Made by a program: the position numbers and the translations under genes. Of a stretch of DNA of 64,000 nt, positions 51,463 through 62,426 are shown in pieces. Source of the stretch: Paralithodes platypus (lineage: Eukaryota; Arthropoda; Malacostraca; Decapoda; Lithodidae); NCBI GenBank assembly GCA_032716605.1, contig CM064512.1, positions 30,710,038 through 30,774,037 on the forward strand, read 5' to 3'. The first letter of the stretch is position 1, and every line of letters starts with the position of its first letter. The notes beneath the pieces are model-generated. The model worked only from the letters and a program-made list of their open reading frames with translations. It did not search any database and had not been told where the DNA came from.

Positions 51463-54400
51463 ATGAGTAAGAATAATTGTCTAGATAGGGTAAATTGCCG
51501 TACTGGTACATCAGATAGGAATAGAAAATATCAGTCACAGGATTTTAATTGTACTGTTAGTAGAAATATTAAAGGTGTAACAGAAGATGGGAATTCAGTT
51601 AGAAATAAAGGTAAATCCGATACCAGTAAAATAAATTCATTGCGATTATATTATACAAACTGTAGGAGTTTATGTAACAAAATGGATGAACTTAGAGCAC
51701 TTGTTAGCAACGAAAATATAGACATTATAGCACTGACTGAAACATGGATTAATACAGAATCAAGACATTTTTTAGCAGAATTCCATATACCAGGATATAG
51801 TTTGTTTAAACGCGACCGAACAAGTAGGAGGGGCGGCGGAATAGCAGTGTTTGTCAGGAGTTCTTTAAAAAGCTGTATTAAATCAGGTATTAGACTAAAT
51901 ACTGATAACGAAAGTGTTTGGGTTGAGGTTAGCGAAGGTAGTGAGACCATAATTATTGGAGTTATTTATAGACCACCAAATATGAGTAGAAACGAAGGTA
52001 CAGCTTTATTATTTTTATTAATCTCACCACCACACCCCCAATGAAATTAATTAAAGTATATTTATGGCAGGAAGTGAAAATAGCATCAAGGTTTAGCAAT
52101 GTGTGTATTATGGGGGATTTTAATTTTCCGAATATTGATTGGCAGCATCAAATCGGCGACTCAGATTCAAAAGAGTTTATTGAGGCGGTACAGGATAGTT
52201 TTTTATTTCAATTCATAGACTCGCCTACTAGAGGTAATAATATCCTCGATTTAGTTCTCAGTAATAATGAACAAATGATAAATAATGTAGAGATAGGAGA
52301 CCAACTAGGAAATAGTGATCATAAAGCAATTTATTTTAACATACAATGGACAGGAAAGGCTAAAGAGAATACGACACTTATCCCAGATTTCAGAAAAGCC
52401 AATTATGGTGGATTAAGAAGAGCCTTAAGAGTCGATCCTATGGTTAAACTATTAAGTGGACCCAGGTGCGCTAATGAACATACTCTCTCTCAGATACCTG
52501 TCTTAACTCAGGATAATTTGACAGCTACATATAATAATTTTATTTCTTCACTCCACAATGCGCAAAATAAATATATCCCCAAAAGAAAATTTAGATCAAC
52601 ACAGAACCAACCCAAATGGATGAATAATAGACTATTAGACCTTCTAGGAAAAAAGAGAGGAATATATCGAAAAATAAAGAAAGGCGAAATTCACCTACTT
52701 GCTTACTATCAGAATCTATCAAGAGAGGTTAAAAAATGTATAAGGACAGACAAAAGAAATTATGAAATCAGGATAGCCAATGACTCAAAAAATAACCCTA
52801 AGGCTTTTTACCAGCTATATAAATCTAAAGTTAGAGATAAAATAGGCCCCCTTAAAACTTCGATAGGAGAAATGATTTAGAAATGTGCAGTACATTAAAT
52901 AGTCAGTTTCTATCCGTTTTCACTAATGAAAATTTGGCACAGATTCCAGAAGTCCGTAAGGTATATAGCGATAGTATAGAAAATAGGTTAAGTACGGTTA
53001 CTATAAGTAGAAATGATGTGCTTAAGGAAATTGACAGACTGAAACCTCAGAAATCGCCTGGTCCCGATGAGGTATATGCCAGAGTATTAAAAGAATGCAG
53101 AGATGAATTAAGTTACCCATTAACATTTCTTTTTAACAATTCATTAGAAACAGGTATAGTTCCAGAAGCTTGGAAGCTTGCAAATGTAGTTCCGATTTTC
53201 AAAAAAGGTGATAAATCAATAGCATCCAATTACCGTCCCATTAGTCTCACTTCAATCATAGGAAAGCTACTAGAGTCAATTATTGCTAGGAAAATGAGAA
53301 ACCACTTAGAAACATTTAACTTAATCAATTCTTCTCAGCATGGATTCACTCAGGGACGTTCTTGCCTTACTAATTTGCTTAGTTTTTTCTCAGAGGTATA
53401 TGAAGCAGTAGATAATGACAAGGCATACGATATTATATATTTAGATTTCAGTAAAGCTTTCGACAGAGTCCCTCATGAGAGATTGATGAGAAAGGTTGAG
53501 GTACATGGAATAGGTGGGGCGTTGTTGGGATGGATTAGGTCATGGCTAATTGGTAGGAAACAGAGAGTCAGCATAAATGGTACCAAGTCAGAGTGGGGAG
53601 CAGTCAAAAGTGGTGTCCCCCAGGGATCGGTATTAGGTCCCCTGTTGTTTCTTTTATACATAAATGACCTAGATTTAGGTATAACTAGTAGGATAAGTAA
53701 ATTCGCAGACGATACTAAAATGGGGAGATCAATTGATTCCGATAGCGATATAGAGTGCCTCCAAAGGGATCTAGATACCTTACATGAATGGTCAGTAAAT
53801 TGGCAGATGAAGTTTAACATTGACAAATGCAAGGTATTAAAGATAGGGAAGATGCAAACAAATGTTAAATATAAACTAGCTAATTTAGAATTAGAAAATT
53901 CAGACTGCGAGAAAGATCTAGGTGTGTTTGTTAGCAATGATTTGAAGCCTAGAAAACAGTGTATAGGCGTTCGTAATAAGGCAAACAGGATTCTCGGGTT
54001 CATCTCTAGGAGTGTGAGTAACAGAACTGCTGATGTTATCTTAAAACTTTACTTGTCATTAGTGAGACCCCATATGGATTATGCTGTCCAATTTTGGTGT
54101 CCTTATTACAGAATGGACATAGATTCATTGGAGAGAGTACAGCGTAGAATGACAAAAATGATCCATAATATTAGAAATCTTCCGTATGAAAAAAGGTTGA
54201 AGAAATTAGGCTTACATTCGTTAGAGAGACGCAGAGTTAGAGGGGATATGATAGAGGTGTTCAAGTGGGTTAGTGGGATTAACAAAGGGGACATGACAAA
54301 TGTACTAAAGCTCAGTGATAGCGAAAGAACTCGTACCAATGGTTTCAAATTAGATAAATTTCGTTTCAGAAAAGATATAGGCAAATATTGGTTTGGTAAC

Positions 54401-54511
54401 AGAGTTGTAGATGGGTGGAATGGACTACCAAGTGCTATAGTGGGATCTAAAACTGTAGGGAGCTTTAAGATAAAATTGGATAAGCATATGGACGAGAAGG
54501 GTTGGGTGTAA
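51463..54511 (+). pseudogene. CR1 ORF2: EEP endonuclease and reverse transcriptase, two breaks
   Basis: 51463-52012 encodes the EEP start (LYYTNCRSLCNKMDEL, IIALTETWI with catalytic Glu, RRGGGIAVFV, GVIYRPPN). A foreign segment of about 50 bases interrupts at about 52013-52063. 52064-52870 continues with MGDFNFPNIDW and LGNSDHKAI (catalytic SDH). A 10-base deletion at about 52873 introduces a TAG. 52883-54511 is open through RT: QKSPGPDEV, NYRPISLTSIIGKL, HGFTQGRSC, LDFSKAFDRVPH, SGVPQGSVLGP, FADDTKM, and the C-terminal block with WN.LP. The FADD box is intact. Length and order match CR1 ORF2. Confidence 0.92.
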
Positions 54512-54731
54512 AGGGGGATCAGCCGGGTTGGGCCAATCAGCGCTCTGCAGACCCCCATAATCCTGCGTTAATCTCTAACCGTTTTGGTAAGATGATCCTC
54601 AGGGTATTAGAGTGATGAGCCTATAATTGGGCTTTGTAATTGATTTGGGGTTGTGTGGGACAGGGATCTGCCTTGCTTAGACCAATCGGCTTTCTGCAGA
54701 CTCCCATTTTCTTATGTTCTTATGTTCTTAT

Positions 54732-55064
54732 AAACATTTAAAGTTCCTATTCTGTAGGTCTAGGACCACTTTCTCGTTCTCTCGCCAGTTTCTCTGTCAC
54801 TTCGGGTAGGATAATTATACTATACAAGGGGAGGAGGATTCCTAGCCAGACCCCTGATTAATAAGTTCATTAATTAGTATTCTCCTGTACAAAATGTTTT
54901 GCTTAGTAATCACTTTGGCAATAAATATGAATGTTGGATATAGAGCATTGTTGAGTGAAAATTACATTAGTGTTCTTTGTTCGCAGTTAATCATCATAAT
55001 CATCGACACCATCAATAAAGATGCATTACCGGAACCATGTTTGAGTTACTCCTTTCATTCTCTA

Positions 55065-55107
<43 letters not shown>

Positions 55108-55159
55108 GCACGACATAGTTCACACAGCAGCGTGTATTATTGTGTGCTTGTGCTTGGCC
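54732..55159. other. No gene; TC microsatellite
   Basis: AT-rich flank of the CR1, with (TC)n at 55068-55106. Confidence 0.6.
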
Positions 55160-55755
55160 CATAGACTCCTTTAAGTTAAAGAAGGACTGGAACATCACGA
55201 CCTCGGGGTTTTTAACTTGAGTCTGAAGGATTAACTTGAGTCCTGGGCTAAAATGACTTCTAGAAAGGTTAGAGACACGATCTCGGGATCCAAATAGGGG
55301 TTTTTGAGGACATTTTCAACACAACCTGGGATCATATTCAAGGTAAAAAGGTCATATTTCAAGGTCAAATTAGTGAATATTGGTAATTTTTGCCCGTTTG
55401 TTGTGTCTAACTCATAAACGGTGAGAGATGGCTGATTGTAATAAGAGGCAAGTTTGTATTTGATATTTATTATCCATAGACTCCTTTAAAGAAGGACTGA
55501 AACCTCCCATGCTCGGGGTTTGTAACTTGAGTATGAAGGATTAACTTGAGTCCTGGGCTAAAATTACTTCTAGAAAGGCTAAAGACACGATCTCGGGGTC
55601 CAAATAGGGTTTTTTGAGGACGGCAAGTTCACTATCGACAATTTCAACACCACCTGGGGTAATCTTCAAGGTCAAATTAGTGAGTTTTGGTAATTGTTGC
55701 CCGTTTTTTGTGTCTAACTCATAAACGGTGAGAGATGGATGATTGTGATAAGAGC
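55160..55755. repeat. Tandem duplication, about 315-bp period
   Basis: CCATAGACTCCTTTAA starts at 55160 and again at 55474. Both are followed by GGATTAACTTGAGTCCTGGG, GACACGATCTCGGG and AACTCATAAACGGTGAGAGATGG. The copies differ by point changes and small indels. Confidence 0.9.
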
Positions 55756-55855
55756 TGTGGAGGTAGATGTGCTGGAAAGTGTGAAAAGGAACAACTTGAG
55801 ATGGTTCGGCCACATGGAACGTATGGAAAGCGAGAGAATGACTAATGCCCCTTTC
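55739..55855 (+). pseudogene. LINE RT C-terminal scrap
   Basis: The frame reads VLESVKRNNLRWFGHMERMESERM, the widespread 'lrWfGHv.Rm...R' block near the end of RTE/craniate-type LINE RTs. Only about 35 codons remain, and it abuts the tandem duplication. Too short for clade assignment. Confidence 0.6.
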
Positions 55856-56200
55856 ACACATGTGCGACTTCATACGATTTTCGTCGCCGAGGACGTAGTC
55901 TTGTCAATTCGCAAGGAATGTGTGCGACGTCTACGATTTTGACCATTAAAATCCGTTGACAAGTTTACACTCGGCGGCGACGACGCCGATGGGTAAGACA
56001 TAATCGGCGACATTATGCGAATTCATCGGCAAATTGAGCGATGGTTCGCCGATGACCTCGGCGAGAACTGTCACATTTGAATAAAATATTGCGAAATAAT
56101 GCAAAGGATGAAAGATTCCTCGGCGTATGTTCTGCGACGTCTTCGGCGAATTAAGCGATGGTTCGGCGAATACCTCGGCGAGATTATCCAAAAACGTTTT
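55850..56200. repeat. CGGCGA-rich region with a 117-base direct repeat
   Basis: The block GAGCGATGGTTCGCCGATGACCTCGGCGAGA-like sequence at 56036 recurs at about 56152 with AAGCGATGGTTCGGCGAATACC. The region starts with CCCCTTTCACACATGTGCGAC, which looks like a transposon end, but no partner end was found. Confidence 0.55.
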
Positions 56201-56216
56201 GCATATATTTCATGGC

Positions 56217-56447
56217 AAAAACATAAGAACATCAGAAAACGGGAGTCTGCAGAAAGCCGATCGGCCCACACAAGGCAGATCCTTGTCACACCCAACCCCA
56301 CTTACAAGGCCTAATTATAGACCCAAATCACTAATGCCTTGAGGACTGACCTCACCAAAACGGTCAGAGATCGACACAAGATTACGGGGTCTGCAGAGCG
56401 CCGATTGGCCCACACCAAGCAGATCCCCCTCATACCCAACCCAACTC
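56217..56447 (-). mobile_element. CR1 3' UTR copy, minus strand
   Basis: Reverse complement of 54490-54731: shares GGGAGTCTGCAGAAAGCCGAT, GGTCTGCAGAGCGC.GATTGG and the GATCCCCCT end. It is 5'-truncated just after the ORF2 stop equivalent and starts with the ACATAAGAAC octamer sense. Confidence 0.88.
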
Positions 56448-56830
56448 GTCGAAAATGTACAAATTTATCTTAAAATCGCCAAACTAATCGGCCGAACGTC
56501 ATAAAATATGAAAACTAATGGGGTAACCATGAGGAAGAAAGGGGACCAGAAAAACGACCCATCTCCCCAATTCGGAGATTGGCAATGTCCGGCTTTGCCG
56601 GAGAAATTTTTCTATCCAATTATGTACAAATTTAGCTTGCTCTCAAAACAAAAAATATATACGTTGGCTCGCTACCGCTCACCAGGAAAATATTGAAACC
56701 TGGATGGGGGTAAACGTCTTAAAACAGTAGGCTGAACGGGGCCGAACGGATACAAGGTAAAGAGAGAGGGAGAGAAATAGAAAGAAAAAAAAAGAGGAGA
56801 GAGGGAGAGGAGATAAAACAAAAAACAGCG
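56448..56830. repeat. Dispersed repeat F and flanking GA-rich DNA
   Basis: Shares blocks with 48160-48250. GA-rich from 56755 to 56815. No coding. Confidence 0.45.
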
Positions 56831-56881
56831 AGGTGGGCTCAGTGTTTTGCGTTAAGGCTTAAAAATTGAGCCCACCTCGCC
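56828..56881. repeat. Strong hairpin, 14-bp GC-rich stem
   Basis: GCGAGGTGGGCTCA and TGAGCCCACCTCGC are separated by about 22 bases, with A-rich and T-rich flanks extending the stem. It resembles a foldback end; a role is not evident. Confidence 0.8.
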
Positions 56882-56908
56882 TTTTTTAGTTTTCTCCATT
56901 AGATGGTT

Positions 56909-56926
56909 GGGGGGGGGGGGGGGGGA
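56909..56926. repeat. Poly(G) tract
   Basis: Eighteen consecutive G. Confidence 0.95.
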
Positions 56927-56948
56927 GGTAGAAGCGTAATTGACTCCT

Positions 56949-57236
56949 GTTACAAATATGAAGCCGATTGGTGAGGTAGTTTCGCCACCACGGATTTTCC
57001 TTGTTTTCCTTTTCTTCGTACGGATACGCTGGAAGTGGGTGGTGGGAGGCAGTTGTGGTGGGGGGAAGGCAGAAGGGTAAGGGACTTGTCACACAAATAT
57101 GGAACCGATTGGTGCAGTCGTTTCGCCGCCACAGATTTTCTTTTTTTTTCCTTGTGAGGCGACCGATAGTCAGCGAGTGGGTGGAGGGAGGGGGTCGTGC
57201 TGGTGGTGGCAAGAAGCCAGAAGGGTAAGGTACTAT
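56949..57236. repeat. Tandem duplication, about 143-bp unit
   Basis: ACAAATATG(A)A.CCGATTGGTG occurs at 56952 and 57095, each followed by TTTCGCC.CCAC.GATTTTC and ending AGAAGGGTAAGG. Confidence 0.85.
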
Positions 57237-57239
57237 TGT

Positions 57240-58120
57240 GGACATAAGTCCTGATACACCTGCCCGGCAGAGAATCGCGAATTGTGTTGGTAACATTGAT
57301 ACACCCCCCGCCCCCACTGCTTCCCCTCTCTACTACCCCCTCTCAGCCAAACCTTCCCTTCCTCTTTCTTTCCTGTTTCACTTATGTAAGCCCCTCCCCC
57401 TGGATTGTTTCCACCACTGCGACTATAACCGGGGCCCTAACTATAGGATGATAAATAGCACGATAACCTCTTTCTCCTTCTTAAATTTCTCTCATGTCTC
57501 CCTCTATCATCGTATGTATGTATTTTTATGCATGCTTTCCAAATCTTCTTCCTAAAATATAACATATCGTTAAAATAGCAATAGGTTACGTAGTTCATGT
57601 TCATATTTGCCAATTATTATAAACCTAGCTCAATGTTAGGTGTTATGATCCATTCGAATATGTAAGTATATTAACGATATAATGTTATTTAAGTCAGATA
57701 CAATTGAGACTTTAATATAATTTTATATTCTCATAGTTCAATCAAGTTATGATTAATTAAGCCAATATATCCCAATATCTGGAGTAGGCATGTATTTATG
57801 TGTTTTACTGTATAAATATAATACTATTTAAAAAGATCATTGACCTATACATAAAATGGGTACCTTGATTCAATGCATTGAATATTAAAAGTTAAAAATA
57901 TATGGTTACGTATGTATTCTCAATACAGTATTCACCTGTCAACCCACCTCCCCCTTAACTACCGTAGCTCACACTAATCTATTCTTATTGCGTAACTAGT
58001 CAACGCAAACACACGGCCACACACATTAATGTGACATTACTTTACACATAGTTGCATGTTATTTTCTTACTTGAGATTTGGCGTCGTTCAATTACCTCAG
58101 CGAGCGCTGCTCCCTCCGAG
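57240..58120. other. No gene seen
   Basis: Starts C-rich (57300-57420), then AT-rich. Frames are short. No repeat shared with the rest of the window was recognised. Confidence 0.4.
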
Positions 58121-58123
58121 ATT

Positions 58124-58226
58124 AACCCCTTCCGTACCAGGGTTCCGTTTATTTTGTATTTAGCTATATTTAAACAATTGTATGCAGCTAATGAAGGATG
58201 TGTGGTATTAAGAAGGGTTAATTGAG
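58124..58226. mobile_element. Partial TTAA MITE, family E-like
   Basis: TTAACCCCTTCCGTACCAGG at 58124, then CAATTGTATGCAGCTAATG, ending AAGAAGGGTTAA at 58210-58221. Short and probably internally deleted. Confidence 0.5.
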
Positions 58227-58823
58227 ATGGTATTAAGACGTTTAACTGTTAAACTTCCTTCTTTTACTGAATAATAATGTTAATAAATAACAATACGCCA
58301 TTCACTGGAAAGGGTGAGATTAAAGTGTTGGGAGAGGCCACCTGTAAGTGGAGAAGGAAGTGCTACAGTTCTCCCTCCTTCCGAGTGGATAGATGGACCC
58401 ACGAGAGTGGGTCTGGTTCTTCTTGTCCCTTCGATTACCATAACAAAAATACAGAAGTGCAGTTCAGTCAAATATAATATTGGATTGCATGTATTTAAAT
58501 TTGCAATGAAACAACTTGGTTGAGCCCGAGAACTTTCAGTCTTCTACTGTACTTCTCACTTCTCAGCTTGTTCTTCCTCTGTCCAATTGCTCTTCTTTCC
58601 TACTCTACTCCAGCCATCTGGTCAGGGGTAAATTTGCACCAAATTAATTTCGACTCTGTTTCATCATAACGTTGAGGCAGAATGCAAATATATGGTATGA
58701 CATTTGGGTAGGTTATATTAAATATGGCAGTTGACACAAATTAGTAAGTCGAACATAAGGCGGTGGAGATTTGTAAGACAAACCGGACTATAATTTCTTA
58801 AACATGAAAATGTATAGAACTAA

Positions 58824-58825
<2 letters not shown>
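58227..58825. other. No gene seen
   Basis: Overlapping 60-70 codon frames at 58277-58523 exist on both strands, without any motif. A small hairpin CCCACGAGAGTGGG at about 58398. Confidence 0.35.

Positions 58826-58826
<1 letters not shown>

Positions 58827-58876
<50 letters not shown>
58827..58876. repeat. (AT)n microsatellite
   Basis: About 23 uninterrupted AT units. Confidence 0.95.
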
Positions 58877-58880
<4 letters not shown>

Positions 58881-58992
58881 CACGTGTGAAGTAGCTTAAG
58901 GGATATCGTTCAGCTGCAGGTGCATTTATATATTATAGAGCAGAGGATCTTGGTGAATCTTAGCTAGGTCATAAATAGAGACATTTAAGTAA

Positions 58993-59206
58993 CCCTTTTG
59001 GTACCGACGACATCTCATATATATTTCACTATAGCCATATTCAGACTACTATATGTAGATAAGAAAGGGGCTTTGGTAGCTATGGTGTTATTTGCAGTAG
59101 TATGTAGCGTTTCAAATAGTAGACGCCCTTCTTTAGCTTAATACAATCGTCTAATATTTGCCAGAATAATATTATGATGAAAACAATATCACCGGTACTG
59201 AATGAG
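58993..59206. mobile_element. TTAA MITE family E (214 bp)
   Basis: Right flank TTAA at 59207-59210, left flank GTAA (one-base decay). Ends are CCCTTTTGGTACCG and, reverse-complemented, CTCATTCAGTACCGG, comparable with 12998-13189. No coding. Confidence 0.7.
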
Positions 59207-59210
59207 TTAA

Positions 59211-60830
59211 ACCTCATAATCGTAGCGTTAATTGGATGGGGAGATTCCTGCCCATACCATTATAATAAAACACCAACCAAAGAAACTAATACAAAAACCA
59301 ACAACCTAATGATTCATGAAGTAGGATATAAATGTAATGGTTAAGGAATCTTGTAAATACTGAAACCGTGGGAATTCACCTAATGTAAATAAGATTATTG
59401 TTGTCCCTTTAATACTTTAAATATGTAATGTCCAATTATTTAATAGGTGTTTCAAAAAAATGCTATTGGGTCAAACAGAGCATACAATAAAACATTGAAT
59501 TAGTATTTATGTTAATGATAATACAATTAGGCTGTCCTCCAAAGAGATTAGATTTACACTAGAGTGGTACAGGTATTGTTAAACACGTAGCGGAAATGTT
59601 TTGCGTTTGATTATCGTCTTGTCCAACAATAAGAGTACCGGTAAAGTTTTTGGTTTCCTATGCAACACGTCATTAAACTAAGAACACTATTGATATAGCC
59701 TTATTTACTTACGGTGGCATTTATTTGTACACGTTTTTTTGTCCTAAATATTGTTATATTAATTTTGTTTGTAGCTATTAGCTGTATACACCATCAATTT
59801 GATGAATATATTTTTCAATCCAATATTTCTCAAATTCATGCTGTGAAAAGTAAATGCAAGGGTTGGTTACATATTATAAAATACCGGTACCATTTTCTCT
59901 CTTCCACGTGCAATTAATTGATATAGATAGATATATACAATGTTCACGTGTTTGTATATAGCTTATAGCCTACGTGAAGAGTGTCCATGTAGGGCCGAAC
60001 CTGTTGTATACCAGGATAACAATATAAACAGAAGAATAAAATACAAATAAAATATTTAGATGAAATATATAAAATCACTTCTTCGCTCTGGGTTTTATTT
60101 ACGGTACTTAAGCGAAAGATTTTTTTTTTTTTAGAGAGTCCTAAGCCGAAGTGTTTGTTGTGGTTTCACCATATACTAAGTTCCCCAGACAGTTTGTTTC
60201 AAAATTTATTATTATAATAATATGATGCAGTGTAGTTATTGTTTATTTGTGTTATAGGTTATTTGTTAACAAATTACGGACGTGCACTTAATTAAAACAC
60301 ATAATTGGAAGTAATGTATGAACAGCTACAACCGAAACAATGCTACGTAACCTTGTGTCACCATTATAACTAATGGAGGTGATGGCGTGAGTGAAAACAG
60401 ATGTGTGCGTGAAATGGTAGTAAATGAAGGCACATAAAGATGACACAGATTCTACTTGTCAATTTATTATAAGTATTTGTATCTGTAACTATCATAATAA
60501 TACATGTGATAGCTTGTCCTGCACCATTTAAGCTATGTCAATCGTGATTAAGATAGATATAGAAATATTTCTATAATTTAATCACTGTTAATGAATTCTA
60601 GTTTATCCTACATCGCAAAGGTTCTTCTTACGCTGTATAAAATCATCGAAAAAGGGCCACAATAAACTGTCAAAATGCGTCATGAATCTCAACCGGTAAA
60701 TGGTGTTGCAAGGAAAACCAAAGAATATCCTTCTCTTGTCGGAGGCAATATTCAAACTCGAAACAGTTTAGTTCTGTATTGAACACTTAATACCTCTACC
60801 ACACATTTACACATTTAAATAGGCAGTGAC
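59211..60830. other. No gene seen; AT-rich
   Basis: A 67-codon frame at 59714-59917 begins with a hydrophobic segment (FVLNIVILILFVAISC) but has no other support. A run of T lies at 60121-60133. Confidence 0.35.
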
Positions 60831-60839
60831 GGTGTTTCT

Positions 60840-60906
60840 TCCCTTGCTTGTGTTTACTGTATGATATCTACGTTATTTATGTGTTCTATGTGATATTTTA
60901 TAGCTC
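60840..60906. repeat. Family D arm, left of MITE C
   Basis: TTGCTTGTGTTTACTGTATGA ... TTATAGCTC leads to the TTAA at 60907. The sequence continues at 61397 as GGTTTGGATATAACTTATC, matching the reverse complement of 5545-5640. The MITE therefore split a family D arm. Confidence 0.6.
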
Positions 60907-60910
60907 TTAA

Positions 60911-61392
60911 CCCTACTTTAGCGGGGCCCGACTAAAGTCTGTATCTAAAAGGTTGGACAATGTGGCGGGGCCCGACTTAAGTTTGTGTGCAATTTTGGTG
61001 CAATATTGGCTCTGAGAGAGAGCCGAGCGGTGGGTGGAGCATAGGTTGCCTCATGACCGCTCGCCACAACCGTCGTGGGCCCACTGACGTCAGTGTACTC
61101 CACACTACTCCACCCTCTCTCACTCGCTACACACGTAATTATGTAACGAAATGATCGTATTTTAACGATTTTGCCCTTCGGTTGCACGATCGTTGCAAGA
61201 CAACCAGTGATCGTAGAAGGATAGTTCGGGTGTCATTGGAAAGCTCAATTTACGCCCTTTCAGGGATAAATACTTGTATTACGCTCTGGCTCATGTTTAT
61301 GCATGAAAAAGAGCACGCAAATAACCCCATTTATGGTAAAAACCCCCGCTGGGCGGCACAGTGAAAATACTCCACCACCCGCTCTTTGAGTG
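60911..61392. mobile_element. TTAA MITE family C, inverted copy (482 bp)
   Basis: TTAA at 60907-60910 and 61393-61396. It is the reverse complement of the 39615-40094 copy along its full length. Ends are CCCTACTTTAGCGGGG and, reverse-complemented, CACTCAAAGAGCGGG. Confidence 0.85.
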
Positions 61393-61396
61393 TTAA

Positions 61397-61905
61397 GGTT
61401 TGGATATAACTTATCACATTAGCATTCTAATTCTAATTACCATTACTTGTCTAGTTTAAAGAACAAATATAGAATAATGAAGATAAGTTTAATTAATTCA
61501 AATAATGTAATAATCTAGAGTGATATCCAAACCTTAGGAGCAAATAACTGTTACAGAAAACACATAAATAATGCAGACATAATTCCGTAAACACAAGCAC
61601 TACATGAAATGCCATCCCTGCCTATCTTAGTATTATTGTGAATAATAAGTGAAGCAGGGCCTGTGATTGGGTCTAAGACACGTGGGCCTAGTCAGTCAGT
61701 ATTCATCTCTTGCTTACCGTACTTTTTGGGTTTATCATTTCTTTATTTCGCTTGTGTAGGCTATACTGTATGTTATATATGTGATAAATGTGTATTAATA
61801 TAATATAATATCATGACTCTTAAGATTGGGATATCACTGTAGATTGTTAAGTAATCATTAACATTATTAAAGCGTGTCCAGTATAATGAATGAATATAGA
61901 CTAAT
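61397..61905. repeat. Family D element with long inverted arms
   Basis: 61497-61600 (AGTGATATCCAAACCTTAGG ... TAAACACAAGC) is an imperfect reverse complement of 61750-61845 (GCTTGTGTAGGC ... GGGATATCACT). The centre carries GGGCCTGTGATTGGGTC. Arms of about 90 bases with short loops suggest a MITE or foldback, without coding. Confidence 0.65.
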
Positions 61906-62060
61906 CTATATTTTATTAATTTTACCACAACACCAAACACCCCCAATGAAATCAATTAAAGTATATATGTGATCCACCGGGATTCGAACCTGGGTTATCA
62001 CACACAGATTTTTGCCACCTTAACCATTACGGTTAAAGGTTTATGCACACGCCTACGACT
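61906..62060 (-). repeat. tRNA-derived SINE-like sequence
   Basis: On the minus strand an A-box-like TGGTTAAGGTGG (near 62030) is followed, after about 30 bases, by a B-box AGGTTCGAATCCC (near 61985). No tRNA acceptor stem can be closed, so it is not a functional tRNA. The adjoining 61913-61962 matches the foreign segment inside CR1 ORF2 at 52013-52063. Confidence 0.5.
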
Positions 62061-62426
62061 TATTATCCATTCTCGAACACTGGATATTAATCTAATCATG
62101 TTCATATTCCCAACCGCGCTATGGTAGGCCTAATGTTTAAGTGATAAAAGATAACAATACAGAAAATATCAGTTCTGCGACTCTTCTGGGCCAGTGAGCT
62201 ACGGTATTGATAAGATGGGAAATCATGAGCGTCGATACAAGCACCAACTAGGAGCCAGATGTATGGTTCGAGTGAATGGAGACTAGCTAAATATATGTTT
62301 GTATTCAATTAAGGAAGGAAATGTAACAATTAAAAGGCTTCATACGAGCCCAATTAATTCTTCTAAATACCACAGATCCTTCCTAATCTGCACAAACTTG
62401 TGTAAATATAGCTGTAATAGGATAGA
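62061..62426. other. No gene; family E remnant at the end
   Basis: 62365-62420 (ACCACAGATCCTTCCTAATCTGCACAAA-type sequence) resembles 13095-13150 of MITE family E. It joins the CR1 copy directly. Confidence 0.45.

Larger units (their letters stand above)
50330..54731 (+). mobile_element. CR1-type LINE, nearly full length
   Basis: Has a short 5' UTR with a duplicated ACAGTACCTGCCTGACCTTT-like block (about 50372-50411), ORF1 with an SGNH esterase, ORF2 with EEP endonuclease and RT, and a 3' UTR ending in repeated TTCTTATG (54711-54731). A terminal octamer-type microsatellite instead of poly(A) is characteristic of CR1 elements. ORF2 has one insertion of about 50 bases and one 10-base deletion, so this copy is dead. 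The 5' boundary is approximate. Confidence 0.9.

Noticed and set aside
56828..56881. Rho-independent terminator
   Set aside because: The hairpin plus T-run looks like one, but the DNA is clearly eukaryotic and no bacterial-type gene lies upstream.
59714..59917. Small membrane protein gene
   Set aside because: One hydrophobic segment in AT-rich DNA is expected by chance; no other support.
61966..62050. tRNA gene on the minus strand
   Set aside because: A- and B-box-like sequences are present but no acceptor stem or proper anticodon arm can be paired; more likely a SINE.
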